A stretch of 64,000 bases of DNA from DASPWW01 sp963756745 (GTDB lineage Bacteria; Actinomycetota; Thermoleophilia; Solirubrobacterales; 70-9). The position numbers were made by a program, and so were the translations under genes. A model generated the notes under the pieces. The model worked only from the letters and a program-made list of their open reading frames with translations, had not been told where the DNA came from and did not search any database. Shown here in pieces: positions 56,861 to 64,000 of this stretch; within the stretch, counting starts at the first letter, position 1, and the number at the start of each line of letters is the position of its first letter. The DNA lies in NCBI GenBank assembly GCA_963756745.1, contig CAVWOU010000006.1:62001-126000 (forward strand), written 5' to 3'.

Positions 56861-58581
56861 CCGCCGAACCGGTTCGTGATCGGCAGCCGGCGGTCACGGC
56901 CGAATGCCTTCGGCGTGATCTTGATCCCTGGTGGCGCCTGGCGGCGCTTGTACTCGGCGCGATCGACCATCCGGATCACGTCGTCTACGACGTCCGCGGG
57001 AATCCCCATCTCGGCGATCTCGTCGCGCCCCTTGTCCTGCTCGACATAGGCCTCGAGGATGCGGTCGAGCACCTCGTAGGGTGGAAGCGAGTCCTGGTCG
57101 AGCTGGTCTGGGCGCAGCTCCGCGGACGGCGGTCGCTCGAGCACCGACTCTGGGATCAGCTCGCGGTCCTCGAGCTCGTTTCGGTAGCGGACCAGGCGGT
57201 AGACGAGCGTCTTCAGGCAGTCCTTGATGACGGCGAACCCGCCTGCCATGTCGCCGTACAGCGTCGCGTAGCCGACCGAGAGCTCGCTCTTGTTGCCGGT
57301 CGTGAGCACGAGCCACCCGAACTTGTTCGAAAGCGCCATCACGAGGTTGCCGCGGATCCGCGCCTGCACGTTCTCCTCCGCGAGGCTCGGGGAGCCGGAG
57401 TCGCGCGAGAACGTCTCGTCGAGCAGCGTGCCATACGTCCTCATCGCGTCGGCGATCGGGATCTCGAGCACGTCGACCCCGAGATTGGACGCGATGCGCC
57501 GCGCGTCGGACTGCGTCCCCTCGCTCGAGTGGGGAGAGGGCATGATCACGCAGGTGACGCGGTCGGGGCCCAGCGCGTCGGTCGCGATCAGGGCCACGAG
57601 CGCCGAGTCGATCCCGCCTGAGAGCGCGAGCACGACATGCTCGAACCCGTTCTTCTCGACGTAGTCGCGCAGGCCAAGCTTCAGGGCCTGGTAGATCTCG
57701 GCCTCCTCGCCCAGGGGCTCGCGGAGCGGGGCAGCCTCGAGCGTCCCCCTGGGCTCGGGCACCTCGAGGCGGGCGATGATCGGCGCGTCCATGCCGCCCG
57801 GGACCTCGGCCGGACGGCGCTCGAAGCCGGAGGGTGGGAGCTCGATGTCGCATACAACCATGTCCTCGGCGAACTGGGCGCCGCGGGCGACGGTCTCACC
57901 GCGTTCGTCGACGATGACGCTGTGACCGTCGAACACGAGCTCGTCCTGGCCGCCAACGGCGTTGCACAGCGCCACCGCGGCGCCGACCTCCCGCGCGCGC
58001 GCCGCGACAATCTCCCGCTCGCGAATGACGCCCTTCCCGCGGTGATAGGGGGATGCCGAGGCGTTGACGATCAGCCCGGCGCCGGCGAGCGCCTCCGCGG
58101 CGGCCGGCGGGCCGGGGAACCAGATGTCCTCGCAGATCGTCAGGCCGACGATCTGCCCGTTGACGTCGACGAGCGCGGGGGACGGGCCGGGCTCGAAGTA
58201 GCGGCGCTCGTCGAACACCCCATAGTTCGGGAGCAGCATCTTCGTGTACGACGCCTTGACCTCGCCGTCGGCCAGCACCCCGAGCGCGTTGTGGACGAAT
58301 CCGTCGGCCTCCGCGTAACCGACGAGCGCGACGATGCCCCGCACGCCCTCGGCGATCCCCTCCAGCGCCCGCATGTTGGCGGCGAGGAAATGCCGCTTCA
58401 GCAGGAGGTCCTCGGGCGGGTAGCCCGGCACCGCGAGCTCGGGCACGACGACGAGCTGCGCACCGCCCGCCTGTGCGCCCTCGATCGCCTTACCTATGCG
58501 CGCCGCGTTGCCGTCTATGTCACCGACGGTGGTATTGATCTGGGCCAGCGCTATCCGGAGCTTTCCGCCGTCGGAGGCCAT
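56857..58581 (-). CDS. nadE: Glutamine-dependent NAD synthetase
   Basis: Makes NAD from deamido-NAD using glutamine. The 574-residue protein has an N-terminal nitrilase-type glutaminase domain with the catalytic triad in VVPELAVPGYPPEDLL (Glu), SYTKMLLPNYGVFDE (Lys) and LTICEDIWFPGPP (Cys). The C-terminal synthetase domain has the P-loop LALSGGIDSALVALIATDAL, TTGNKSELSVGYATLYGDMA and SAELRPDQLDQDSLPPYEV. The length is that of the two-domain bacterial form. It starts at 58581. Confidence 0.96.
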   Translation of the reverse strand: MASDGGKLRIALAQINTTVGDIDGNAARIGKAIEGAQAGGAQLVVVPELAVPGYPPEDLLLKRHFLAANMRALEGIAEGVRGIVALVGYAEADGFVHNALGVLADGEVKASYTKMLLPNYGVFDERRYFEPGPSPALVDVNGQIVGLTICEDIWFPGPPAAAEALAGAGLIVNASASPYHRGKGVIREREIVAARAREVGAAVALCNAVGGQDELVFDGHSVIVDERGETVARGAQFAEDMVVCDIELPPSGFERRPAEVPGGMDAPIIARLEVPEPRGTLEAAPLREPLGEEAEIYQALKLGLRDYVEKNGFEHVVLALSGGIDSALVALIATDALGPDRVTCVIMPSPHSSEGTQSDARRIASNLGVDVLEIPIADAMRTYGTLLDETFSRDSGSPSLAEENVQARIRGNLVMALSNKFGWLVLTTGNKSELSVGYATLYGDMAGGFAVIKDCLKTLVYRLVRYRNELEDRELIPESVLERPPSAELRPDQLDQDSLPPYEVLDRILEAYVEQDKGRDEIAEMGIPADVVDDVIRMVDRAEYKRRQAPPGIKITPKAFGRDRRLPITNRFGG

Positions 58582-58609
58582 AAGTCAAGTATGGCCGGCG
58601 CCGGGACAG

Positions 58610-58876
58610 CTAACGCGAATGAACGGCGATAATGAACCCAACCGCCACGGTGCAGATGCCGCCGAACACGATCCACTCGGCCCAGTGGTTGAGGTCGAAC
58701 GCCGCCGCGTAAGCGAGCATCGCCAGTACCGCGAGGAGAACGAGCGTCAGGATCCTGACGTGCCCCCGCTGCCGGCGGAGCAGCTGCTCGTGCGAGAGCT
58801 CGCCGCTGGAAGTCCGCACGTGACGCTCGCGATGGTGCGGGCGCTGCGGGTCGGTGTACTGCTCGCGCTCGCTCAT
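58610..58876 (-). CDS. Small two-helix membrane protein
   Basis: An 88-residue protein, mostly hydrophobic after a charged N-terminus (SEREQYTDPQRPHHRERHV). The helices are ILTLVLLAVLAMLAYAAAF and WIVFGGICTVAVGFIIAVHS, separated by a short loop. The ATG at 58876 is chosen; an ATG at 58891 is possible. The family is unknown. It lies 28 bases before nadE on the same strand. Confidence 0.65.
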   Translation of the reverse strand: MSEREQYTDPQRPHHRERHVRTSSGELSHEQLLRRQRGHVRILTLVLLAVLAMLAYAAAFDLNHWAEWIVFGGICTVAVGFIIAVHSR

Positions 58877-58892
58877 CTCCCCGCGAATCATC

Positions 58893-59012
58893 TCATGCGT
58901 CGCGGGCGTGGCCGAGCAGCCGCTCCACGACCACCACGTCCTTCCACTCGCCGTCGAGCCGCCCGTGGCGCCGATGGACGCCGAGCCGCGGCGTCCCCCG
59001 GCTCGCCCGCCC
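58893..59012 (-). pseudogene. C-terminal remnant of a GNAT acetyltransferase
   Basis: Reading leftward after an in-frame stop, about 39 codons give PRLGVHRRHGRLDGEWKDVV then VVERLLGHARDA and TGA. The pattern V-x5-H-G-x-L-D-G-x-W-x-D-V-x-x-x-E-R-L is the characteristic C-terminus of phosphinothricin/alanine-type GNAT acetyltransferases. There is no start codon and none of the acetyl-CoA-binding core upstream, so only the tail is left. The remaining codons retain the high-GC bias. Confidence 0.55.
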
Positions 59013-59061
59013 TTACCCGCCCTTACGATGGCCATGGCGGAACCCTACGCGCCGTCCCCGC

Positions 59062-59697
59062 ATGCCCGACGCTGTCCTGATCATCACCGCCGACGACTAC
59101 GGCTACGCGCCCGGGTACAACCGCGGCATCCTCGAGGCGGCCGGCGCACGTGCGGTGGACGCCGTGAGCGCGATGGTGGAGAGGCGGTGGTGCGATCCCG
59201 CGCCGCTGGTCGCGACGGGGGCCGAGGTGGGGCTTCACCTCGAGCTGCCCGGGCCAGACCTCGAAGCACAGCTCGCGCGGTTCGAGGAGCTCTTCGGCCG
59301 CCCGCCGGACTACCTCGACGGCCACCACCATTGCCACGCCCGGCCGGAGGTCACCGACGAGGTCGCCCGCACCGCAGCCGAACGGGAGCTGCCGGTGCGA
59401 TCGGTCGAGGTGGGCCACCGGCGACGGCTGCGGGGCTCGAGCGCGATGACGCAGGACCTCCTGATCGGGCGCATCCGGCCCTCATCGCCGCCGCTGCCGA
59501 CCCCGCTCGCCGCGGACGGCGCGCTGCCGTCCGGTGTCACCGAGTGGATGGTGCACCCCGGCTACCGCGATGCGGAAGCGGGCTCGTCCTACGACGCCGC
59601 GCGAGAGGAGGACCTGGAGCTGGTGCTTCGGATCAGCGCCGAGCTGCGCCAGCGGGTGCGCCGCGGGACGCACCGTCAGGCCCTGAAGGCGTGGTGA
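59062..59697 (+). CDS. YdjC/ChbG-family carbohydrate deacetylase
   Basis: A 211-residue member of the YdjC family (metal-dependent amidohydrolase-like barrel acting on acetylated sugars). Visible motifs are LIITADDYGYAPGYNRGILE (metal-binding Asp pair), VGLHLELPGP, PDYLDGHHHCHARPEV (His cluster) and EWMVHPGYRD. The sequence is somewhat short for the family (about 250). Its last 65 bases overlap the 3' end of the convergent acyltransferase gene. Confidence 0.85.
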   Translation: MPDAVLIITADDYGYAPGYNRGILEAAGARAVDAVSAMVERRWCDPAPLVATGAEVGLHLELPGPDLEAQLARFEELFGRPPDYLDGHHHCHARPEVTDEVARTAAERELPVRSVEVGHRRRLRGSSAMTQDLLIGRIRPSSPPLPTPLAADGALPSGVTEWMVHPGYRDAEAGSSYDAAREEDLELVLRISAELRQRVRRGTHRQALKAW

Positions 59698-61069
59698 CGG
59701 CGGCGAGCTCCGCGAGTGAGCTCTCGAGGTCACCGCCGAGCTGATCGAGACCGGGGATCGCGTCGTAGTCGCCGATGAGCCCGAAGTTGACCTGGCCGTT
59801 GTAGCTCATGATCCCCACGCACACCGCCTGGCGCTTCGCGAGGGGCACCATCGGGAATGTCGCGAGCATCTCCCGCCCAAGGACGTAGAGCGGGAACTGC
59901 GGCCCCGGGACGTTCGTCACGACGAGGTTGAAGAAGCGCTGGCGCGATTGCAGCCGCGCCGCCTGGGCGACGATCGTCGGGGGCGCGAACCCTGTTAGCT
60001 CGGTGAGCAGCGTCGCCCCGACCGCCTGACGCGAGGCCTTGAGGTCGCCCATGGTCTCGGTGATCACGTGCAGGCGCTCGACGGGGTCCTCGAGGCCGAT
60101 CGGGAGCGGGGCCATCATCGCCGACACCCGGTTGCCGAGGGCGCCGCGCTCGTCCTCGGTCCTGACGCTGATTGGGATCATCGCCCTTAGCTCGAGACCG
60201 GCGGTCGAGTGACCCCGTGCCCGAAGGTACCGGCCCAGCGCCCCAGTGACGGCGGCGAGGACGACGTCGTTCACGGTCCCGCCGACCGCGTTCTTGATCT
60301 GCTTCAGCTGGCCGAGTTCGCCGCGGACCCAAGCGAAGCGCCTGTACCCGCCGATCTCGACGTTGAATGGGGAGGGCGGGGCGCCGAACCCGGCGCCGGC
60401 CAAGGCGCCGACCGCCCCGAGACCCTCCTGGAGCCGTCCCGCGATCTCGCGAGGAGCGCGGATGATCCCCGCCGCGCCCTCGGCGATCTCGCGCGGGTTG
60501 GTGAGCCGGTCGAGGATCGCCTCGGCGAGCACCTCGGCGTTGCTCGGCTCGGGCCGCGGCAGCCACTGATCGGGTGGCACGGGCGGGCCCTCGGGCTCGC
60601 GCTCGAGATCGAACATCACCGTGTTTATGTCAACCCCCGATACGCCGTCCACGAGGGCGTGATGGCTCTTCCCGATGATCGCGAAGCGGTCGTCCTCGAG
60701 CCCGTCGACCAACCACATCTCCCACAGCGGCTTCGAGCGATCGAGCCGCTGGGAGAAAATCCGTGCGGCGAGCGTACGCAGCTGCTGATCCGAGCCGGGA
60801 GGGGGGAGAGCGGTCTGGCGGACGTGGTAGGAGAGGTTTAGGTGAGGGTCGTCCTCCCAGATCGGGCGGGCGAGCCCGAAGGGAACGAAGCGCAGCTTCT
60901 GACGGAAACGCGGGACCAGGTGCAGGCGCGAGGCGACGTGCTCGCGAAACTCGTCGTAGTCGGGCTTCGGTCCCTCGAAGATCGAAGTTCCGGCCACGTG
61001 CATGTGCGCGCCACCCTGCTCGAGGTGGAGGAAGGAAGCGTCGAGTCCTGAGAGCCGGTCGTCGCTCAC
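59633..61069 (-). CDS. Wax ester synthase / diacylglycerol acyltransferase (WS/DGAT)
   Basis: A 478-residue WS/DGAT enzyme that makes triacylglycerol or wax esters from acyl-CoA. The N-terminus DRLSGLDASFLHLEQGGAHM is typical, the active-site motif HHALVDGVSG is complete, and the later NDVVLAAVTGALGRYL, VTNVPGPQFPLYVLG, and GIMSYNGQVNFGLIGDYDAI match the family. The GTG at 61069 gives the standard start; a TTG at 61093 would add eight residues. It suggests neutral-lipid storage, common in actinobacteria. Confidence 0.93.
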   Translation of the reverse strand: MSDDRLSGLDASFLHLEQGGAHMHVAGTSIFEGPKPDYDEFREHVASRLHLVPRFRQKLRFVPFGLARPIWEDDPHLNLSYHVRQTALPPPGSDQQLRTLAARIFSQRLDRSKPLWEMWLVDGLEDDRFAIIGKSHHALVDGVSGVDINTVMFDLEREPEGPPVPPDQWLPRPEPSNAEVLAEAILDRLTNPREIAEGAAGIIRAPREIAGRLQEGLGAVGALAGAGFGAPPSPFNVEIGGYRRFAWVRGELGQLKQIKNAVGGTVNDVVLAAVTGALGRYLRARGHSTAGLELRAMIPISVRTEDERGALGNRVSAMMAPLPIGLEDPVERLHVITETMGDLKASRQAVGATLLTELTGFAPPTIVAQAARLQSRQRFFNLVVTNVPGPQFPLYVLGREMLATFPMVPLAKRQAVCVGIMSYNGQVNFGLIGDYDAIPGLDQLGGDLESSLAELAAVTTPSGPDGASRGAPAGAARR

Positions 61070-61183
61070 CGAGCCATGGTTGCAGAACAGCAAGGTCTGT
61101 GATTGGAGTCACACACACCCTGCAAACGCGGTCCTACCGTGCCGCGCTTGACGTACTGACGTAGGGACGGTGTTGAGCTCGCG

Positions 61184-62290
61184 CTAGTTGAGCTCGAGAG
61201 CGAGCGGCTGCGGCTCACGTGCCGCGGCCGCTCGCTCCCCTTCGGGGGCCGCGTCGGGTTGCGAGAGACCCGCCATGCCCACCCCGAGGAGCCGAACCGG
61301 GGCGTCGATCTCGAACCGGTCGAGCAGCTCCGCCGCCACCGCGCGGATCACCGCGACGTCGTTCGTCGGCTCGGCGAGCGTCCGCGACCTGGTGTGGGTG
61401 CGGAACGGGCGCAGCCGGATCTTCATCGTCACCGTGCGCCCGACGTAGCCGTCGCGAGCCAGGCGCGTCCCGACCTCGTCAGCGAACCGCTCCAGTGTCT
61501 CGCGAAGCACCACGCGGTCGGAGACGTCGGCCGCGAACGTCGTCTCCCGGCTCTCCGACTTCGGCGCGCGCGAAGTCGTCACGACGCGATCGTCGTGGCC
61601 GTTCGCGCGCTCGGCGAGCGAGCGACCGAGCCGGGGCCCGAACGAGCGCTCCAGCAACGGTCTCTCGGTCTCGGCGAGGTCGCGCACGGTACGGATGCCC
61701 ATCTCGGCCAGCCGCTCCTCCGTCCGGGGCCCGACGCCGGGAAGCAGCGATGCCGGGCGATCGCCGACGGCGTCGAGCATTCCGTCCGGCGCGAGCACGC
61801 ACAGGCCGTCGGGCTTCTCCAGGTCCGAGGCGATCTTGGCGAGCAGTTTGTTCGGCGCGATGCCGACGGAGCACGTGAGCCGGGTCTCGTCGCGCACCCT
61901 CTGCTTCATCTCCCGGGCGCGAGCCTTCGGAGCTGGGGAGGACGAGAGGTCGAGGTAGGCCTCGTCGAGACCCGCGACCTCGATCGTGTCGCTGTATGAG
62001 CCGAGAATCTCCATCACGCGCTTCGACGCGCGCCGGTAGAGCTCGATGTCGCGTGGGATCAGGACCGCCTGCGGGCAGCGACGATGAGCTACGGACAGCG
62101 GCAGCGCCGAATGAACGCCGTACTTTCGCGCCTCGTAGGAGGCCGTCATGACGACCCCGCGCGCGTGGGGATCCGTCCCGGTGGCGACGATCACGGGCCT
62201 GCCCCGCAGCTCGGGGCGCCGCAGCAGCTCCACAGCCACGAAGAATGCATCCATGTCGACGTGTGCGTACACGTGGGGCCAGTCGCGCAT
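61184..62290 (-). CDS. dinB: DNA polymerase IV
   Basis: Y-family translesion polymerase. The 368-residue product starts MRDWPHVYAHVDMDAFFVAV with the first metal-binding Asp. It has VVMTASYEARKYGVHSALP, the catalytic VAGLDEAYLDLS, CSVGIAPNKLLAKIASDLEK, LLPGVGPRTEERLAEMGIRT (helix-hairpin-helix) and a little-finger domain; no obvious C-terminal clamp-binding motif is visible. The ATG at 62290 fits the family start. No LexA box is visible upstream, in contrast to imuB. Confidence 0.95.
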   Translation of the reverse strand: MRDWPHVYAHVDMDAFFVAVELLRRPELRGRPVIVATGTDPHARGVVMTASYEARKYGVHSALPLSVAHRRCPQAVLIPRDIELYRRASKRVMEILGSYSDTIEVAGLDEAYLDLSSSPAPKARAREMKQRVRDETRLTCSVGIAPNKLLAKIASDLEKPDGLCVLAPDGMLDAVGDRPASLLPGVGPRTEERLAEMGIRTVRDLAETERPLLERSFGPRLGRSLAERANGHDDRVVTTSRAPKSESRETTFAADVSDRVVLRETLERFADEVGTRLARDGYVGRTVTMKIRLRPFRTHTRSRTLAEPTNDVAVIRAVAAELLDRFEIDAPVRLLGVGMAGLSQPDAAPEGERAAAAREPQPLALELN

Positions 62291-62371
62291 GGATCGAGAG
62301 TACGGTCCGCGTCGGGCGTATCCCCACAACTGGACGGGGCCCAGCTAGCGGGGCGCGCTAGATTCCCTCCT

Positions 62372-62659
62372 GTGAGCGCCGCCGCCGCGAAGAACCTCGA
62401 GGCGATCTCGAAGGCGATCGACCAGCACAACTCGAGCTGCCCGTTTCCGGCCTCGGAGGTGCGGATGAACCCGTTCGAGGTCGAGCGGCTCGGCTGGGAG
62501 GAAATCCGGGGGCTGCCGATCGTTCCGGACTCGGCGATCGGGACCGGCAGGTTCCGGATCGTGTGCTCGCGCGAGGGAGACGGCGGCGAGCTCGAGGAGA
62601 CCGAGGCGATCGGCGAGCCGATCGAGGTGCCCGCCACGCCGGCGCCGAGCCAGAACTAG
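62372..62659 (+). CDS. Hypothetical protein
   Basis: A 95-residue ORF starting at GTG 62372. Features are KNLEAISKAIDQHNSSCPFP, ASEVRMNPFEVERLGWEEIR, GLPIVPDSAIGTGRFRIVCS and an acidic end. The N-P-F-E-x-x-R-L-G-W segment looks conserved, but I do not recognise a family. One Cys in SSCPFP and one in IVCSRE could bind metal. The codon usage matches genuine genes. Its 3' end overlaps the convergent ccdA stop codon. Confidence 0.7.
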   Translation: MSAAAAKNLEAISKAIDQHNSSCPFPASEVRMNPFEVERLGWEEIRGLPIVPDSAIGTGRFRIVCSREGDGGELEETEAIGEPIEVPATPAPSQN

Positions 62660-63402
62660 ACGTCGTCGAAGAAGTTCAGACCCACGCTGTCGAGCAGCTT
62701 CTGGGCCTCGATGTTGAGCTGGAACAGCTCGCCCGTGTACACGAGCACGCCCATCACGATCAGGATCGCGCCGCCCGCGCCGATGATCACCGCGTAATGC
62801 CGCTTGACGGCGTCGAACGCGGTGGCCATGCGGCTGAATGCGAGCGAGGTCGCAAGGAACGGGATCGCGAGCCCCGCCGAGTACACGCCAAGCAGGAATG
62901 CCCCGCGCCCGGCTGTCTCCGACAGCGCGGCGGCGCTGAGGATCGCCGCGAGGGTGGGGCCGATGCACGGCGTCCAGGCGATTGCGAAAGCGGCGCCCGC
63001 GACCACCGGTCCGCCGCTGCCCGCGCGCGCCACCAGCGCCTCGACATGCCACTCGCGGTTCAGCCGGGTGACGAACATCGCGGCGACGAACAGGACGCCC
63101 ATCGCGACGATCACGGCGCCGGCGATCTTGTTGAGCAGCTCGCGGTTCTCTCGCAGCAGGTCGCCGACCCCGGTCGCAGTGACTCCGAGCGCGATGAAGA
63201 TCGCCGAGAAGCTTGCGATGAACAGCAGGCTCGGCACGAGCACCTGGCGCCAGCTCGCGTGCTCGAGGTCCGCGGCGGCGACACCCGTGACCGCGGACAG
63301 GTATCCGGGCACGAGCGGAAGCACGCACGGCGAGAGGAACGAGACCAGGCCGGCTCCGAGAGCGGCGAAGATTCCGACGCCGGCTGCCGGATCGCCCTCC
63401 AC
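62656..63402 (-). CDS. ccdA: Cytochrome c biogenesis protein CcdA
   Basis: A 248-residue membrane protein with six helices that carries reducing power across the membrane to extracytoplasmic thioredoxin-like proteins. The paired cysteines are in GLVSFLSPCVLPLVPGYLSA and AIAWTPCIGPTLAAILSAAA, exactly as in CcdA/DsbD. It could serve cytochrome c maturation or other secreted disulfide reduction. The stop codon overlaps the neighbouring convergent gene by four bases. Confidence 0.94.
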   Translation of the reverse strand: MEGDPAAGVGIFAALGAGLVSFLSPCVLPLVPGYLSAVTGVAAADLEHASWRQVLVPSLLFIASFSAIFIALGVTATGVGDLLRENRELLNKIAGAVIVAMGVLFVAAMFVTRLNREWHVEALVARAGSGGPVVAGAAFAIAWTPCIGPTLAAILSAAALSETAGRGAFLLGVYSAGLAIPFLATSLAFSRMATAFDAVKRHYAVIIGAGGAILIVMGVLVYTGELFQLNIEAQKLLDSVGLNFFDDV

Positions 63403-63437
63403 GGCCTCAGCCTCTGGTCATGGGGCGCAGAGCCTGA

Positions 63438-64000
63438 CTAGGTGAGCGCCGCCGCGAGGCGTCGCCGATGCTCGCGGGCGAGCGGGTGGTCCGCTCCGAG
63501 CTCGGTGAAGATCGCGACCATCACCTTGCGGATCTGATCCCGGCGTTCGGGGTCGTCGGTGCCGGCGAGCGCCTCGTGAAGCTCCTGGAGGGCGGCCTCG
63601 TGGTCACCCGAGTCCCAGGCCTCGAACGCGCGCCCCAGCTCCTCGGAGCCGGGGATCGCGCCATCGCCGTCCGCGGACGCGAGCCGCGCACGGGCGGCCA
63701 GGCCTTCGGCGATGAAGTCGCCGTGGAAGCCGTCGAGGATCCCGAGCGCCGGCTCCGTCTCGCCGCGCTCGAGCAGCATTCGACCGAGCCGCGTCGCCGC
63801 CTCGACGTGGCGCGCGTCGATCTCGAGCGCCTTCCGAAGTGACTCCTCGTCGCCGGACTCGACGAGGCGGTCTGCTTGGGAAGGGACCAGGTCGTCGAAG
63901 AAGCGCTCGACCTGGGGGGAGGTATGGCGCCGGTGAAGCGATCGACGATCTGACCGTCGCGGAACGCCATCACGGCCGGGATCCCGCGGATGCCGAACGC
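63438..64000 (-). CDS. Thioredoxin/CnoX-like co-chaperone, partial, with one frameshift
   Basis: The gene enters from beyond base 64000. The visible thioredoxin part reads AFGIRGIPAVMAFRDGQIVD, with the cis-Pro of the fold, then TGAIPP. A frame change at a six-G run (63914-63919; C6 on the coding strand) leads to a C-terminal helical TPR-like region (MLLERGETEPALGILDGF, HEAALQELHEALAG, VMVAIFTELG) ending at 63438. This domain pair is that of YbbN/CnoX-type proteins, which bind misfolded proteins. One added C on the coding strand restores a single frame, so homopolymer error is likely. Confidence 0.8.
   Translation of the reverse strand, partial: VRHPRDPGRDGVPRRSDRRSLHRRHTSPQVERFFDDLVPSQADRLVESGDEESLRKALEIDARHVEAATRLGRMLLERGETEPALGILDGFHGDFIAEGLAARARLASADGDGAIPGSEELGRAFEAWDSGDHEAALQELHEALAGTDDPERRDQIRKVMVAIFTELGADHPLAREHRRRLAAALT

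Noticed and set aside
58897..59035. A longer start for the small membrane protein reaching 59035
   Set aside because: The extra N-terminus is low-complexity and overlaps the GNAT remnant in another frame; the internal ATG at 58876 gives a normal small membrane protein.

Overview
The window is about 64 kb of high-GC bacterial chromosome. The 16S sequence, codon use, the imuB-DUF6504-dnaE2 SOS cassette, the FHA/MerR pair resembling garA-ftsR, SepF and a MurA with Asp in place of the active-site Cys all point to Actinomycetota. The gene families most resemble the Thermoleophilia/Solirubrobacterales branch. This placement is inference from content; no database search was possible.

Layout. 145-1311: tyrS. 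1312-7580: a complete rrn operon (16S, 23S, 5S) with no tRNA in the spacer, perfect RNase III-type processing stems around 16S and 23S, and a group I-like intron in the 23S gene at the position equivalent to E. coli 1931. The intron carries a broken LAGLIDADG endonuclease gene. 7547-12629 (minus strand): DNA-damage mutasome genes imuB, a DUF6504 gene and dnaE2, followed by a small ORF. There is a LexA-type box at imuB and another before the small ORF. 12698-13210: a lipoprotein. 13385-18374: a branched-chain amino-acid ABC transporter (livK on plus, livHMGF on minus) in which every gene is interrupted by several frameshifts. 18436-21484: an isocitrate/isopropylmalate-type dehydrogenase, a zinc-ribbon protein, an alpha/beta hydrolase and an HD-domain protein.

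21552-29618: murA, then a tightly overlapping histidine operon hisZ-hisG-hisD-hisB-hisH-hisA, with hisF separated from it by three small genes. 29687-34221: a membrane protein and a beta-propeller protein (minus), then a CCA-adding-type enzyme, pgeF and a PLP-homeostasis protein. 34339-37125: sepF, proC (one frameshift), yggT, lspA and a pseudouridine synthase. 37288-44328: a translation, envelope and isoprenoid cluster rpsB-tsf-pyrH-frr-uppS-cdsA-dxr-rseP, preceded by a structured rpsB leader. 44351-49887: an acyl-CoA synthetase, ispG, proS and a CDP-alcohol phosphatidyltransferase. 50035-53351: FHA and MerR genes behind a near-consensus promoter, then an SRPBCC protein and an FAD-linked oxidase.

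53348-64000: a sigma-4-like/transmembrane protein, an MMPL-type protein, a thioesterase, nadE, a small membrane protein beside a GNAT remnant, a YdjC deacetylase, a WS/DGAT acyltransferase, dinB, a small hypothetical gene, ccdA and a thioredoxin/CnoX-like gene running off the window.

Most genes are housekeeping. The two points that stand out are the 23S intron, whose own guide sequence predicts a downstream exon that the sequence does not match, and the dense frameshifts confined to the intron ORF and the liv operon. Both could be real decay or base-level assembly error; isolated frameshifts in imuB, proC and the terminal thioredoxin gene favour some contribution from error.
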